Shown: positions 43,257-53,014 of the stretch, one piece after another | How the letters are laid out: each line of letters starts with the position of its first letter | Position numbering within the stretch: position 1 is the stretch's first letter | Source of the DNA: Halovivax limisalsi | Lineage (GTDB): Archaea; Halobacteriota; Halobacteria; Halobacteriales; Natrialbaceae | Direction: 5' to 3' | Assembly (NCBI RefSeq): GCF_023093535.1 | Contig: NZ_CP095757.1 | Coordinates: forward strand, 3,038,001-3,102,000 | Length of the DNA stretch: 64,000 nt | Program-made: the position numbers and the translations under genes | The notes under the pieces: generated by a model | Told to the model about the DNA's origin: nothing | Seen by the model: only the letters and a program-made list of their open reading frames with translations | Database searches by the model: none

Positions 43257-45638
43257 ATGAGCGACGAGGAACTCGCGAAGGACCTCGGGCTGGTCTCGGC
43301 GCTGATGATCGGGATCGGCACCATGATGGGCGCCGGGATTTTCGTCCTCCCGGGCATCGCTTCACGGGAGGCGGGCCCGATCGTCGTCGTCTCGTTCGTC
43401 ATCGGCGGCCTCATCGCCATGATCAACGCGCTCGCCGTGAGCGAACTCGGGACGGCGATGCCGAAAGCCGGGGGCGGGTACTACTACATCAATCGCGGAC
43501 TCGGGCCCATGTTCGGTTCGATCTCGGGCATGGGCGACTGGATGGGGCTCGCCTTCGCGTCGGCGTTCTACTGCATCGGCTTCGGCGGCTACCTCACCGG
43601 CATGCTCGAAGGAACGATGCTCGAACTTCCCTCCCTCTCGTTCGGGACGCTCTCGCTCCCGTCGATATCGCTCCCCGAAATATCCCTCTTCGGGGCCGAG
43701 TTTCTGGGCACGACCCTGCTCGGCGGGACGGCAGCGCTCGGCGTCTCCGACATCCAGATCGGTGGACTGATCGCGGGCGTGGCGTTCGTCGGCGTCAACT
43801 ACATCGGCGCGAAGGAAACCGGCGGCATCCAGACGATCATCGTCTCCATGTTGCTGTTGATCTTGACCGTCTTCGCCGCCGCCGGCTTCTTCGAGTTCGA
43901 GTGGGCGACGCTCCTCCAGGAGGGCGGCATCGCGCCGACCGACCGCGGCTACGGGGCGATCCTTCCGGGTACGGCGCTCGTCTTCGTCTCGTTTCTGGGC
44001 TACGCGAAGATCGCCACCGTCGCGGAGGAGTTGAAGAACCCGGGGCGCAATCTGCCCCTGGCCGTGATCGGCAGCGTCGCGATCGTCACGGTCTTCTACG
44101 CGATCCTGGTCAGCATCATGGTCGGCATCGTCCCCTGGGACGAACTGCACCAGGAGACGCCGGTCTCGCAGGTGGCCGAGCTCAGCTTCGCCGGCATTCC
44201 CCTCCTCGAACTGGTCGGCGTCGGCGCCATCTCGATCGCGGCGCTGCTCGCGACCGCCTCCTCGGCGAACGCCTCGATCCTCGCCTCGGCGCGCATCAAC
44301 TTCGCGATGGGGCGCGATAAACTCATCTCGGACGAGCTCAACGCGATTCACCCCCGGTACGCGACGCCGTACCGGTCGATCGCGCTGACCGGCGGCCTCA
44401 TCATCCTCTTCATCGTGGCGCTCGGACAGGACCTCAAGATCCTGTCCAACGCGGCGAGCGTCCTCCACCTCGTCGTCTACGCCCTGATGAACGTCGCACT
44501 CATCGCGTTTCGCGAAGCCGACGTCCCGGAGTACGATCCCGATTTCCGGGTCCCCTTCTATCCGATCACGCCCATCCTGGGAGCGCTCTTTTCCTTCGGG
44601 CTCATCTACTTCATGGACGGGATCGTCATCGCGCTGAGCATGGCGTTCGTCGTCGGCTCGGTCGCCTGGTACTGGTTCTACGCCCGCAAGCACACGACAG
44701 TTCAAGGCGTCCTCAGCGAACACATCCTCGATCGCTCGGAGGAGATGCCCGACGCCGCCGTTTCGGCCGCCGAAGCCGCGGCACCGTCGGAGGCCACTCC
44801 CAGTCGCGTGATGGTCCCGCTCTCGAACCCGCGAACCGAGGGCGCGTTGATGGAACTCGCGAGTACGATCGCCGCGGACCGAGACGGCATCGTCCACGCC
44901 GTCCACATCGTGCAGGTGCCGGACCAGACGCCACTGGACCGTGGCGCGGCGATGACCGACCGTATCGACGCCGAATCCCAGAAACTGCTCGACCAGGCCC
45001 GCGAGAGCGTCTCCCGATCCGACGTCGACATCGAAACGACGACCGTCGTCTCTCACCGTCCCTTCGAGGCGATCTTCGACGCCGCGCAGCGACACGACGC
45101 CGATACGGTCGTCATGGGGTGGGGAGAGGATCGGCCGTGGGCGGCCGGCCGCGCCGAGCGTCCGCTGGACGAACTCACGCACAACCTGCCGTGTGACTTC
45201 CTTGTGCTAAACGACCGGGACTTCGACACCTCACGCATCTTGCTACCGACCGCCGGCGGGCCGGACTCGGACCTGAGCGCGGAAGTGGCACGCACGCTGC
45301 AGCGGACGACCGACGCGGACGTCGAGCTCCTGTACGTCGTCGACGACGCGTCCGAACGGGAGGAAGGCGAGGCGTTCCTCACCGCGTGGGCCGAGGAGCA
45401 CGAACTGGCCGACGCCGCCCTCACCATCGACACGACGGGCGACGTCGAGGCGGCGATCCGACGCGAGTCGGCCGATCGAACGCTCCTGCTCATCGGGGCG
45501 ACCGAGCGCGGACTGCTCTCCAGGCTCGTCGATCGCTCGCTCGTCTACGACGTCGTCGACGAGGTGGAGTGTTCGGTCCTGCTGGCCGAGCGGCCGACGA
45601 AGCGGTCCCTCTTCGAACGGCTGTTCGGCCGATCGTAG
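43257..45638 (+). CDS. APC-family amino-acid permease fused to two universal stress (USP) domains
   Basis: 793 aa. Residues about 10-480 are a 12-helix APC transporter (start GLVSALMIGIGTMMGAGIFVLPG; later FVSFLGYAKIATVAEELKNP). Residues about 515-793 hold two USP domains, the first starting VMVPLSNPRTEGALMEL and the second ILLPTAGGPDSDLSAEV, ending GATERGLLSRLV. Such fusions are known in haloarchaea; the USP part probably binds ATP and tunes uptake of an amino acid or other cation. The C-terminus (AERPTKRSLFERLFGRS) is very like that of the FNT fusion protein at 50897-52789. A GGAG lies 16 bp before the ATG. Confidence 0.9.
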   Translation: MSDEELAKDLGLVSALMIGIGTMMGAGIFVLPGIASREAGPIVVVSFVIGGLIAMINALAVSELGTAMPKAGGGYYYINRGLGPMFGSISGMGDWMGLAFASAFYCIGFGGYLTGMLEGTMLELPSLSFGTLSLPSISLPEISLFGAEFLGTTLLGGTAALGVSDIQIGGLIAGVAFVGVNYIGAKETGGIQTIIVSMLLLILTVFAAAGFFEFEWATLLQEGGIAPTDRGYGAILPGTALVFVSFLGYAKIATVAEELKNPGRNLPLAVIGSVAIVTVFYAILVSIMVGIVPWDELHQETPVSQVAELSFAGIPLLELVGVGAISIAALLATASSANASILASARINFAMGRDKLISDELNAIHPRYATPYRSIALTGGLIILFIVALGQDLKILSNAASVLHLVVYALMNVALIAFREADVPEYDPDFRVPFYPITPILGALFSFGLIYFMDGIVIALSMAFVVGSVAWYWFYARKHTTVQGVLSEHILDRSEEMPDAAVSAAEAAAPSEATPSRVMVPLSNPRTEGALMELASTIAADRDGIVHAVHIVQVPDQTPLDRGAAMTDRIDAESQKLLDQARESVSRSDVDIETTTVVSHRPFEAIFDAAQRHDADTVVMGWGEDRPWAAGRAERPLDELTHNLPCDFLVLNDRDFDTSRILLPTAGGPDSDLSAEVARTLQRTTDADVELLYVVDDASEREEGEAFLTAWAEEHELADAALTIDTTGDVEAAIRRESADRTLLLIGATERGLLSRLVDRSLVYDVVDEVECSVLLAERPTKRSLFERLFGRS

Positions 45639-45663
45639 CCGAGAAGATCGGTCGGCGTCCGGA

Positions 45664-46083
45664 CTATTCGGCCGGTTCGGGGAGCGAGACGACCGGGACC
45701 GCCGGATCCGTCACGAGCCGCGTCGAGACGTCACCCGCCAACAGCCGGGCGATGCGACTGCCGCCGCGTGCGCGGAACGCGACAGCGTCCGCGTCGACGT
45801 CGTCGGCGGCCTCGAAGATCGTCTCCGCGACGTCGGTGCCGTAGTATCGGTCCGTTTCGACCCGAACCCGATCGTCGAGTGCGTCTTCGACGGCCTCGAG
45901 GATGTCCGCCGAGTCGTCCTTTCGTTTTTCGAGCGGCGCCTTGTCGATCGCGCCGCCCGCCTTCTCGATGACGTGGACCGCCGTGACCCGATCGACGTCG
46001 TCGAGGTGGCCCGAGAGCGCGTGACAGGTGACGGTCGCGTCGGCCTCGGAGGCGACCGGAATCAGCAGGTGTCGAAAGTGCAT
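45664..46083 (-). CDS. Single-domain universal stress protein
   Basis: 139 aa USP fold. The start MHFRHLLIPVASEADA, a VTAVHVIEKAGGA strand and the C-terminal nucleotide-binding part RARGGSRIARLLAGDVSTRLVTDPAVPVV (G-x2-x-G-x9-G-S/T pattern) suggest ATP binding. It lies between two converging transporter genes and transcribes toward the APC gene, 81 bp downstream of trkH. A regulatory role for neighbouring transporters is possible. Confidence 0.85.
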   Translation of the reverse strand: MHFRHLLIPVASEADATVTCHALSGHLDDVDRVTAVHVIEKAGGAIDKAPLEKRKDDSADILEAVEDALDDRVRVETDRYYGTDVAETIFEAADDVDADAVAFRARGGSRIARLLAGDVSTRLVTDPAVPVVSLPEPAE

Positions 46084-46163
46084 GTGGATACCCGACCGTT
46101 CGCGGGGTGCGAGGAAAAACGTTGGTCTCGCACACCGCGAAGTGGACGGCAATTTGAGGCGGC

Positions 46164-47711
46164 TCACTCGCGCCAGAACGCCGGCAGCAACAGGACGAGC
46201 ACGGGGACGAACTCGATCCGCCCGATCCACATCATGAGGACCATGACGAACCGGCTCGACGTGGGAAAGACGAGGTAGTTGCCCATCGGTCCCGCCGCGC
46301 CGAACGCGGGGCCGATGTTGAGCACGATCGAGGCCGCGGCGCCGAGGGCTTCGAACTCCGAGACGGGGTCGGCCGCGCGCGAGGCGTCCGCGACCAGCAG
46401 AACCGTCAGCCCGAAGAAGATCAGCAGGGCGAGCATCACGTACGAGAAGATGTCGCCGATCGTCTCCTCGTCGACGACCGAGTCGCCGAGCCGGACCGGC
46501 CGGACCGCCTGCGGGTGGGCGGCGACGAACAGGTTTCGCCGCAGACCCTTCAGGATGACGAGCCAGCGGACCGTCTTGATCGAACACGTCGTCGACCCGG
46601 CCATCCCGCCGACGAACATGCACAGAAAGAGGATGTGCTGGGCGCCGGGACCCCACGCGGTGTAGTCGACCGAGGCGTAGCCGGTCGTCGTGAGTATCGA
46701 GACGACGTTGAACAGCCCGTGTCTGATCGACGCCTCGACCGTCTGGCCGATCTCCGGATCGCCGATCAGGATCGCGATCACGAGCGTCGCGGCGACGGCG
46801 ACGACGCCGAGGTAGAATCGCAGTTCCTCGGATCGAAGCGGCCGTTCGACGTCGCCCTGGACGAGGTACCACAGCAGGATGAAGTTCGTGGCCCCGACGA
46901 GCATCACGGGGATGACGGCCCACTGCACTGCGGGTGAGAAGGCCGCGATACTCCGGGCCTCGGGCGAGAACCCCGCCGTCGAGACGCTCGTCAGCGCGTG
47001 GGCGACGGCGTTGAAGAGGGTCATCTCGTCCGCGAGGCCCACCAGGTTGAGCCCGTAGAAGACGGCGGTGGCGAGGATCGTCAATCCGACGTACAGTCCC
47101 CAGATGATCCGGGCCGTCTGCTCGATCTCGGGGGTGAGTTTGGTGACGTTCTTCGTCTGCGTCTCGGTCTCCATCAGCTGGGCGCCGCCGACCATCAGGT
47201 TCGAGAGGAGGCCGATCGCGATGATCAAGATGCCCAGCCCGCCCAGCCACTGCAGGAGCTGTCGCCAGAGCAGGATGGCCCGCGACTGGTTCTCGAAGTC
47301 CCACTCGGTCATGATCGTCGCCCCGGTCGTCGTGAGCCCGCTCGTGCTCTCGAAGAGGGCGTTGACGAGCCCGCCGAGTTCGCGGGGAAAGCCGGCGAGG
47401 GAGAACGCCGACGCGTCCGCCGGCAGCGTCGATCCGACGACGAGAAACGGGATCGCGCCGACCAGCGCGACGCCGAGCCAGATCGCGGCGACGACCAGCA
47501 ATCCCTCGCGGTGGTCGAGGTCGCGCTCGTCCGACAGCCGTTCGAGCGCGAACCCGACGACGGCCGTCACGGCGATCGTCGCGCCGAACGCGAGGACGTC
47601 GTCCCCGTCGAAGAGCGCGAGCGCGAGCGGGGCGGCGAGCGGCACCGAGAGCCACTTCAGGACCGTCCCGGTGAAGCTCAAACTCGACCGCCAGTCGACC
47701 CGGATGCGCAT
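46164..47711 (-). CDS. trkH: TrkH-type K+ uptake channel subunit
   Basis: 515 aa, four repeats of M1-P-M2. The four P-loops with filter Gly are STSGLTTTGAT, TSVSTAGFSPE, SILTTTGYASVD and SIVLNIGPAFG. A motif GSTTCSIKTVRWL contains the Arg/Lys-bearing pore-blocking loop region. Trk/Ktr systems import K+, essential for salt-in haloarchaea. It is divergent from trkA and a second trkH; the intergenic region is 199 bp. Confidence 0.92.
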   Translation of the reverse strand: MRIRVDWRSSLSFTGTVLKWLSVPLAAPLALALFDGDDVLAFGATIAVTAVVGFALERLSDERDLDHREGLLVVAAIWLGVALVGAIPFLVVGSTLPADASAFSLAGFPRELGGLVNALFESTSGLTTTGATIMTEWDFENQSRAILLWRQLLQWLGGLGILIIAIGLLSNLMVGGAQLMETETQTKNVTKLTPEIEQTARIIWGLYVGLTILATAVFYGLNLVGLADEMTLFNAVAHALTSVSTAGFSPEARSIAAFSPAVQWAVIPVMLVGATNFILLWYLVQGDVERPLRSEELRFYLGVVAVAATLVIAILIGDPEIGQTVEASIRHGLFNVVSILTTTGYASVDYTAWGPGAQHILFLCMFVGGMAGSTTCSIKTVRWLVILKGLRRNLFVAAHPQAVRPVRLGDSVVDEETIGDIFSYVMLALLIFFGLTVLLVADASRAADPVSEFEALGAAASIVLNIGPAFGAAGPMGNYLVFPTSSRFVMVLMMWIGRIEFVPVLVLLLPAFWRE

Positions 47712-47910
47712 TGGCTACCCACTCCTCTAGGGGGCGACGGGATAATGTGTTCGACTCGACCGCTGATTCGGCTCTCGATGCGAGGATTCGCCCCGTCTGA
47801 CGACGATGGCCGACTGATTTTCAGTTCGAACGCGGCGGCGCGAGTGTGATGACGGAACGTATTTGAAAGTGGCACAGTAATCGCCAGCAAATGAGCCACG
47901 GGGGATCGCC
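47712..47910. promoter_or_regulatory. Divergent promoter region of trkH and trkA-trkH
   Basis: 199 bp. Rightward TATA-like GTATTTGAA at 47859-47867, about 45 bp before the trkA start. The leftward gene's promoter lies in GATAATGTGTTCGA near 47745. Both K+ uptake units may be co-regulated from here. Confidence 0.45.
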
Positions 47911-49245
47911 GTGCGCGTCGTGATCGTCGGCGCCGGCGCGGTCGGCCGGACGATCGCGGAGAACCTGGCGGACGGGCACGACGTCATCGTGATCGACCAG
48001 GACGAGGACATCGTCGAGGAGCTCACCTACGAGCTCGACGTGCTCTCGATCGCCGGCGACGGGACCGAGATCGGGACGCTCAGGGAGGCGGAGATCGGCG
48101 AGGCCGACATGGTCATCGCGTGTACGGACAACGACGAGACGAACGTCGTAATCTGCGGCGCGACGAAGACCGAGAGCGATGCGTTCACCATCGCTCGCGT
48201 CCGCCGCCGAACCCTCCTCGAAACGTGGCAGGGCTCGGAGGGCGCCTTCGGCGTCGACTTCATGGTCTGTACCGATCTCCTGACGGCCCAGGCCATCTTC
48301 CGCATCACCGGCCTGCCCGCGGCGACCGACGTCGACATGTTCGCCGGCGGGCTCGTCAGGATGGCGGAGTTCGAGGTCCGGGAAGAGAGTCCCGTCGCCG
48401 GCCAGACCGTCAAGGAGGCCGATCGCTACGACTCGCTGACCTTCGCCGCGGTCTTCCGGGACGAGGAGATGCTCGTCGCCACGGGCGAGACGGTCATCTG
48501 CGAGGGCGATCGCATCGTCGTCATCGGGAGCCCGGAATCGATCACCAAATTCGCGAACGAGGTCGCCTCGGTCACCGACAACGGTCGGAAGGAGGTCGTC
48601 ATCGTCGGGGCGAGCGAGATCGGGTTCCAGGCCGCCCGGGAGTTCGAAGAGCACGGCCACAACCTCCGGTTGATCGAACGCGATCCCGATCGGGCCAGGG
48701 AGGCCGCCGAAGCCCTCCCGAACACGATGGTGCTGCAGAGCGACGCCACCGATACCGACTTTCTCATGCGCGAGCACATCGACGAGGCCGACGTCCTCGT
48801 CGCCGCCCTCGACAGCGACGAGAAGAACCTCCTGGCCGCGCTGCTGGCCCACCGCGTCGGCGTCGAACGCACCGTGGCGGTCATCGAGAACGTCGAGTAC
48901 GCCGCCCTGTTCGAGATGGTCGGCGTCGACGTCGTGATCAATCCGCGCGAGGAGACCGCCGAGGAGATCGTTCGTTTCACGCGCGCTGCGCGGACCGAGA
49001 AGGTGGCGATGCTCGAACACGATCGAGCGGAAGTCATCGAGATCGAGGTCGGTCCCGGGAGTACGCTGACCGGGCGGACGATCGAAGAGGGGACGCGCGA
49101 CCTGCCGGATGGGGTCGTCATCGGCGCCATCTCCCGGGGCGGAGAGCTCGTCACCCCGCGCGGCACCACCGTCGTCAGGGAGGGCGACCACGTCGTCGTC
49201 TTCGTCGACGCCGCGATCCTCGACGAGGTCATCGATCTCCTATAG
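47911..49245 (+). CDS. trkA: TrkA-type NAD-binding regulatory subunit
   Basis: 444 aa, two tandem RCK units. The first Rossmann domain starts RVVIVGAGAVGRTIAENL (GxGxxG) and the second EVVIVGASEIGFQAAREF near residue 230. Each is followed by a TrkA_C domain (VAGQTVKEADRYDSL; LTGRTIEEGTRDL). TrkA binds NADH/ADP/ATP and gates TrkH. The start codon is GTG. The gene is directly joined to the following trkH (no gap). Confidence 0.93.
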   Translation: MRVVIVGAGAVGRTIAENLADGHDVIVIDQDEDIVEELTYELDVLSIAGDGTEIGTLREAEIGEADMVIACTDNDETNVVICGATKTESDAFTIARVRRRTLLETWQGSEGAFGVDFMVCTDLLTAQAIFRITGLPAATDVDMFAGGLVRMAEFEVREESPVAGQTVKEADRYDSLTFAAVFRDEEMLVATGETVICEGDRIVVIGSPESITKFANEVASVTDNGRKEVVIVGASEIGFQAAREFEEHGHNLRLIERDPDRAREAAEALPNTMVLQSDATDTDFLMREHIDEADVLVAALDSDEKNLLAALLAHRVGVERTVAVIENVEYAALFEMVGVDVVINPREETAEEIVRFTRAARTEKVAMLEHDRAEVIEIEVGPGSTLTGRTIEEGTRDLPDGVVIGAISRGGELVTPRGTTVVREGDHVVVFVDAAILDEVIDLL

Positions 49246-50781
49246 ATGAACGCACACCTCCGCGTCGACGTCCGTGCGGGCCTGAGCCTGGTCGGGACGC
49301 TCACGGCGGCGCTCTCGGCCGCCTACGTCGTTCCGATCGTCGTCTCGCTCGCGTACGGCGGCGAGGATCTGTGGGTGTTCGTCGCGACGCTCCTCATCAC
49401 CGCCGGGTTCGGACTGGCGCTGCGGACGCTCGACCCCGATCCGGATCCGGGGGCCAGGGAGGCGTTCATGGTCGTCGCGCTCACCTGGCTGTTCGCGGCC
49501 ATCTTCGGCGCGCTCCCGTACGTCCTGGCCGGGAACGGGACCGTCGCCACGCCGGTCAACGCCGTCTTCGAGAGCATGAGCGGGTTCACCACGACCGGAG
49601 CCACCGTGATGGACGAGATTTCGCTCGAGACGCACTCGCACGCGATGCTCATGTGGCGCCAGCTCACGCAGTGGCTCGGCGGCATGGGGATCATCGTCCT
49701 CGCGGTGGCGATCCTCTCCGAGATGGCCGTCGGGGGCGCGCAGTTGATGCGCGCGGAGACGCCCGGTCCCGGCGTCTCGAAGCTGACGCCTCACATCGCC
49801 CAGACGGCACGGGTTCTCTGGCTCGCCTACGTCTTCTTCACGGTGGCGTTCATCGTCATCCTCGCTATCCTCGGCGCCTTCGAGATTGCACCGGAGATGA
49901 ACCTGTACAACGCGATCGCCCACGGCTTCTCGACGCTGCCGACCGGCGGCTTCTCGCCGGAGGGCCAGAGCATCGCGGCGTTCTCCCCGATCGTCCAGTG
50001 GACGTTCGTCCCGTTCATCTTCGTCGCCGGCGTGAACTTCGTCCTCTGGTGGCACGTCCTCACCGGCGACGCGTGGTCGCTCGTCAGCGATTCGGAGTTC
50101 CGGGCCTACCTGGGCGTCGTCACCGCGCTCTCGGCCCTCGGGACGCTCGTCCTCTTTTTCTCCTCGCTCGAGACGGAAGCGACCGGCATGATCGGTGGCA
50201 ACATCGAAAAGTCGCTTCGCTACGCCGTCTTCCAGATCGTCTCGCTGACCAACTCGACCGGGTTCGCGAACATGGACTTCTACGAGTGGAGCGGTCCGGC
50301 GAAGGGCGTGCTCCTGTTCGCGATGTTCGTCGGCGGCTCGACCGGGTCGACCGGCGGGGGCATCAAGATCCTTCGCTGGCTCGTGATCCTGAAGACCCTT
50401 CGGCGCCAGCTCTTCACCACTGTCCACCCCGAGGCCGTCCGACCGGTTCGAATGAACGGGCGCATCCTCGACGAGGACGCCGTCCGCGGCATCTACGCCT
50501 TCACCCTCCTGTACCTCGTGCTCTTCTTCGTCGGCATCGCCCTGTTCGCCGCGGACGCCTCGCGCGCCGGCGTCGATTTCACGCTGCTCGACGTCATCAG
50601 CGCCTCGGTCGCCAGTCTCGGGAACATCGGCCCCGGCCTGGGCCAGCTCACCGGCCCGATGGGCGGCTACCTGGAGTTCCCGATCCCGTCGAAACTCCTC
50701 ATGATCTGCTACATGTGGATCGGTCGTCTCGAAATCTTCCCCGTCCTCGTCCTCCTGACGCGGGCGTACTGGCGGTCCTGA
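49246..50781 (+). CDS. trkH: Second TrkH-type K+ uptake channel subunit
   Basis: 511 aa, paralogue of the leftward trkH. P-loops: SMSGFTTTGAT, STLPTGGFSPE, SLTNSTGFANMD and ASLGNIGPGLG. Glycine filters are intact; the GSTGGGIKILRWLV loop replaces the STTCSIK of the paralogue. It starts at the base after the trkA stop, so the two are coupled. Having two TrkH genes around one TrkA suggests channels with different affinity or regulation. Confidence 0.92.
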   Translation: MNAHLRVDVRAGLSLVGTLTAALSAAYVVPIVVSLAYGGEDLWVFVATLLITAGFGLALRTLDPDPDPGAREAFMVVALTWLFAAIFGALPYVLAGNGTVATPVNAVFESMSGFTTTGATVMDEISLETHSHAMLMWRQLTQWLGGMGIIVLAVAILSEMAVGGAQLMRAETPGPGVSKLTPHIAQTARVLWLAYVFFTVAFIVILAILGAFEIAPEMNLYNAIAHGFSTLPTGGFSPEGQSIAAFSPIVQWTFVPFIFVAGVNFVLWWHVLTGDAWSLVSDSEFRAYLGVVTALSALGTLVLFFSSLETEATGMIGGNIEKSLRYAVFQIVSLTNSTGFANMDFYEWSGPAKGVLLFAMFVGGSTGSTGGGIKILRWLVILKTLRRQLFTTVHPEAVRPVRMNGRILDEDAVRGIYAFTLLYLVLFFVGIALFAADASRAGVDFTLLDVISASVASLGNIGPGLGQLTGPMGGYLEFPIPSKLLMICYMWIGRLEIFPVLVLLTRAYWRS

Positions 50782-50896
50782 TCGGGACGCGCCGGCGGAT
50801 ACCGTTACCGGGCGCCGCGGTCATCGGTCGGATGCCTGCGGTCGATCAGCGACAGGCACTCCCCCGGTCCGGTTCGACCGCCATCCGTCACTCGAC

Positions 50897-52789
50897 TCAG
50901 TCGTCGCCAGGCGTGCGCTCGGCCGAGTGTTCGCGCCGCCCGGTGCCGAAGAGGCGTTCGCGAAGCGAGCGCTCGGACGGTCGTTCCGCGAGCATCACGG
51001 TCCCCTCAACCTCGCCGACGACGTCGAGGTGCAGCGAGTCCGAGAGGAGCCGTGTCAGGAGTCCCCGTTCGGTCGCGCCGAGGAGGACGATCGAGTGGGT
51101 CTCCGCTTCCCGTTCGATCGCCGCCTCGACGTCGCCCGAGTCGTCGACGATCAGGGTGGCGTCTCCGAGCCCGTGGTCGTCGGCCCACTCGGAGAGGAAC
51201 CGCTCGCCGGCCTCCGCGTACGACGGGTCGTCGACGACGTGCAGCAGCGAGACCTCGGTCCCCGCGACCGCGCGGAGCGCGCGAGCGACCTCCGCGCTCA
51301 GATCGGAATCGGGGCCGCCGGCGGTCGGCAGGAGGATGCTCGAGGCGTCGTGGCCGCGATCGCTGACGATGAGGAAATCGCAGGGCAGCTGGTTCGTCAG
51401 CTCCTCGACGGGGCGCTCGGCGCGGGCCGCCGTCCAGAGCTGGTTCTCGCCCCACTTCATGACGACCATGTTCGGCCGCGTCCGCCTGGCCGCGCTGAAG
51501 ATCTCCTCGAACGAGCGGTGCGTGGCCACCGAGGAGGTCTCGATGTCCACGTCGTAGCGATCGGCCAGCTCGTGGGCGCCTTCCAGGTGCTTCTCGGACT
51601 CGCCGCGAATGCGCTCGTCGTGACCCCCGCTGCCGAGCGACAGGGCGTCGGGCGCCTGCACGACGTGGAGGACGTGTACCGTCGGGTCGTTCTCCTGCTG
51701 ACTGGCGATGATGGCGCCGAGTTCGACGAGGTCCGCGTCGGTCCGCGGGTTCGTGATCGGGACCATCACGCGGTAGCAGTCGTCGTCGACGAGGGCGGCC
51801 TCCGCCGCGTCGAGGATCGGCACGTACGATCGCCCCGCCACCCGGCCGAACAGCACCTCCGGGACGGTGAGCCGGCGGTCCAGCCCCTTGATCCGCGCGG
51901 AGGAGAGCCGATCCTCGCTCGTCTGGTAGTAGTTGACGACGGTGACGAGGACCACCCCGCCGATGGTGTTGCCGAGCAACACCGGAAGCACGAAACCGGA
52001 GAGACCCCGTAAGAGTGCCAACTCCTGGTTAAACACGAGAAAGAGCACCTCGGTGAACGAGACGACGACGTGAAAGAGGTTCCCGAGTGGAATCGCCAGA
52101 AACGCCAGGTAGACCACGAGCACCCGCGAAATGGTGTCGGTCGCAGCGAAGCCGACCCAGACGACGCCGGCGACGATCAGCCCGGCGAACAGAGCCTTGA
52201 AGAACAACGACCACCAGCCCGTCTCGAATGCGCCCTTTCGGGCGATGTCGATGGCTTTCCTGGTGGCATCCGGTTCGAAAACGCCTCCCCAGGTCAGGAC
52301 CACCGCCCCCAGGGCGCCGCCGGTAAAGTTCCCCGAGAGGACGATCCCCCAGTGGCGAAGCAACGCGGGAATGCTCGCCAGCCGTTCGAGCGTCAGCGCG
52401 ACCGGCGGGAGCGTGTTCTCCGTGTAGAGCTGGTAGCCGCCGATGATGATGTAGACGAAGCCGAGCGGGTAGAGCATCGAGGCAACGACGGCGCTCTCGG
52501 TCTGGGCGGAGACCGAGGCGTACAGCAGGAAGGTGATCGTGATGGCGAAGCCGGCGGCCAGGCCGCTGAAGTACAACTCGCGGCTGCTCTCGGTGACTTC
52601 CTCGTCGGCCGCCGCGATGATCCGCTGGAACACCTCGTCCGACGAGAATCGGTCGCGGACGACCGACCCGACCGCCGGCGCCCCGCTCCGGGACCGCTCG
52701 ACGGCGTCCCGGACGGATTCGTTGGCGTCCGACGGCGGCGGCACTCGACCTCCCTCTTCACCGCCGTCCGGTCGCGTCGGTCCGCTCAT
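50897..52789 (-). CDS. Formate/nitrite-transporter-family channel fused to tandem USP domains
   Basis: 630 aa. Residues about 45-320 form the six-helix FNT/FocA-type channel: GLAAGFAITITFLLYA, VLSGNFTGGALGAVVL, AIPLGNLFHVVVSFTEVLFL (with the pore His) and VLLGNTIGGVVLVTVVNYY. Then two USP domains occupy about 345-615: VMVPITNPRTDADLVEL, then ILLPTAGGPDSDLSAEV, then GATERGLLTRLL, ending AERPSERSLRERLFGTG. The channel would pass small monovalent anions or acids. The USP part is closely related to that of the APC fusion at 43257-45638, so module shuffling is likely. Substrate cannot be told. Confidence 0.88.
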   Translation of the reverse strand: MSGPTRPDGGEEGGRVPPPSDANESVRDAVERSRSGAPAVGSVVRDRFSSDEVFQRIIAAADEEVTESSRELYFSGLAAGFAITITFLLYASVSAQTESAVVASMLYPLGFVYIIIGGYQLYTENTLPPVALTLERLASIPALLRHWGIVLSGNFTGGALGAVVLTWGGVFEPDATRKAIDIARKGAFETGWWSLFFKALFAGLIVAGVVWVGFAATDTISRVLVVYLAFLAIPLGNLFHVVVSFTEVLFLVFNQELALLRGLSGFVLPVLLGNTIGGVVLVTVVNYYQTSEDRLSSARIKGLDRRLTVPEVLFGRVAGRSYVPILDAAEAALVDDDCYRVMVPITNPRTDADLVELGAIIASQQENDPTVHVLHVVQAPDALSLGSGGHDERIRGESEKHLEGAHELADRYDVDIETSSVATHRSFEEIFSAARRTRPNMVVMKWGENQLWTAARAERPVEELTNQLPCDFLIVSDRGHDASSILLPTAGGPDSDLSAEVARALRAVAGTEVSLLHVVDDPSYAEAGERFLSEWADDHGLGDATLIVDDSGDVEAAIEREAETHSIVLLGATERGLLTRLLSDSLHLDVVGEVEGTVMLAERPSERSLRERLFGTGRREHSAERTPGDD

Positions 52790-53014
52790 TGTCGGAACAC
52801 TGGCTACCGGATCCTAAGAAGGGTTTGGGTTCGGGACGGTCGCATCTGATCGACAACGCGCCCACGACGCCGGAGCGTCGCTCGCCGCAGCGAGCGCGGC
52901 GCCGGATCGGATCGTTCGACGCGGTCCACACTACCGCGGCCGCCCACACCCCGCCGGACGCGGTTCGCGTCGCGAGGGTAACCTTCAACACCCGCCGCTG
53001 CCTCGCTTCTGACG

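Noticed and set aside
48120-51557. 1145-aa rightward frame
   Set aside because: It overlaps trkA, the second trkH and the FNT fusion in other frames and is a low-complexity Arg-rich product; the overlapped genes have clear family motifs.
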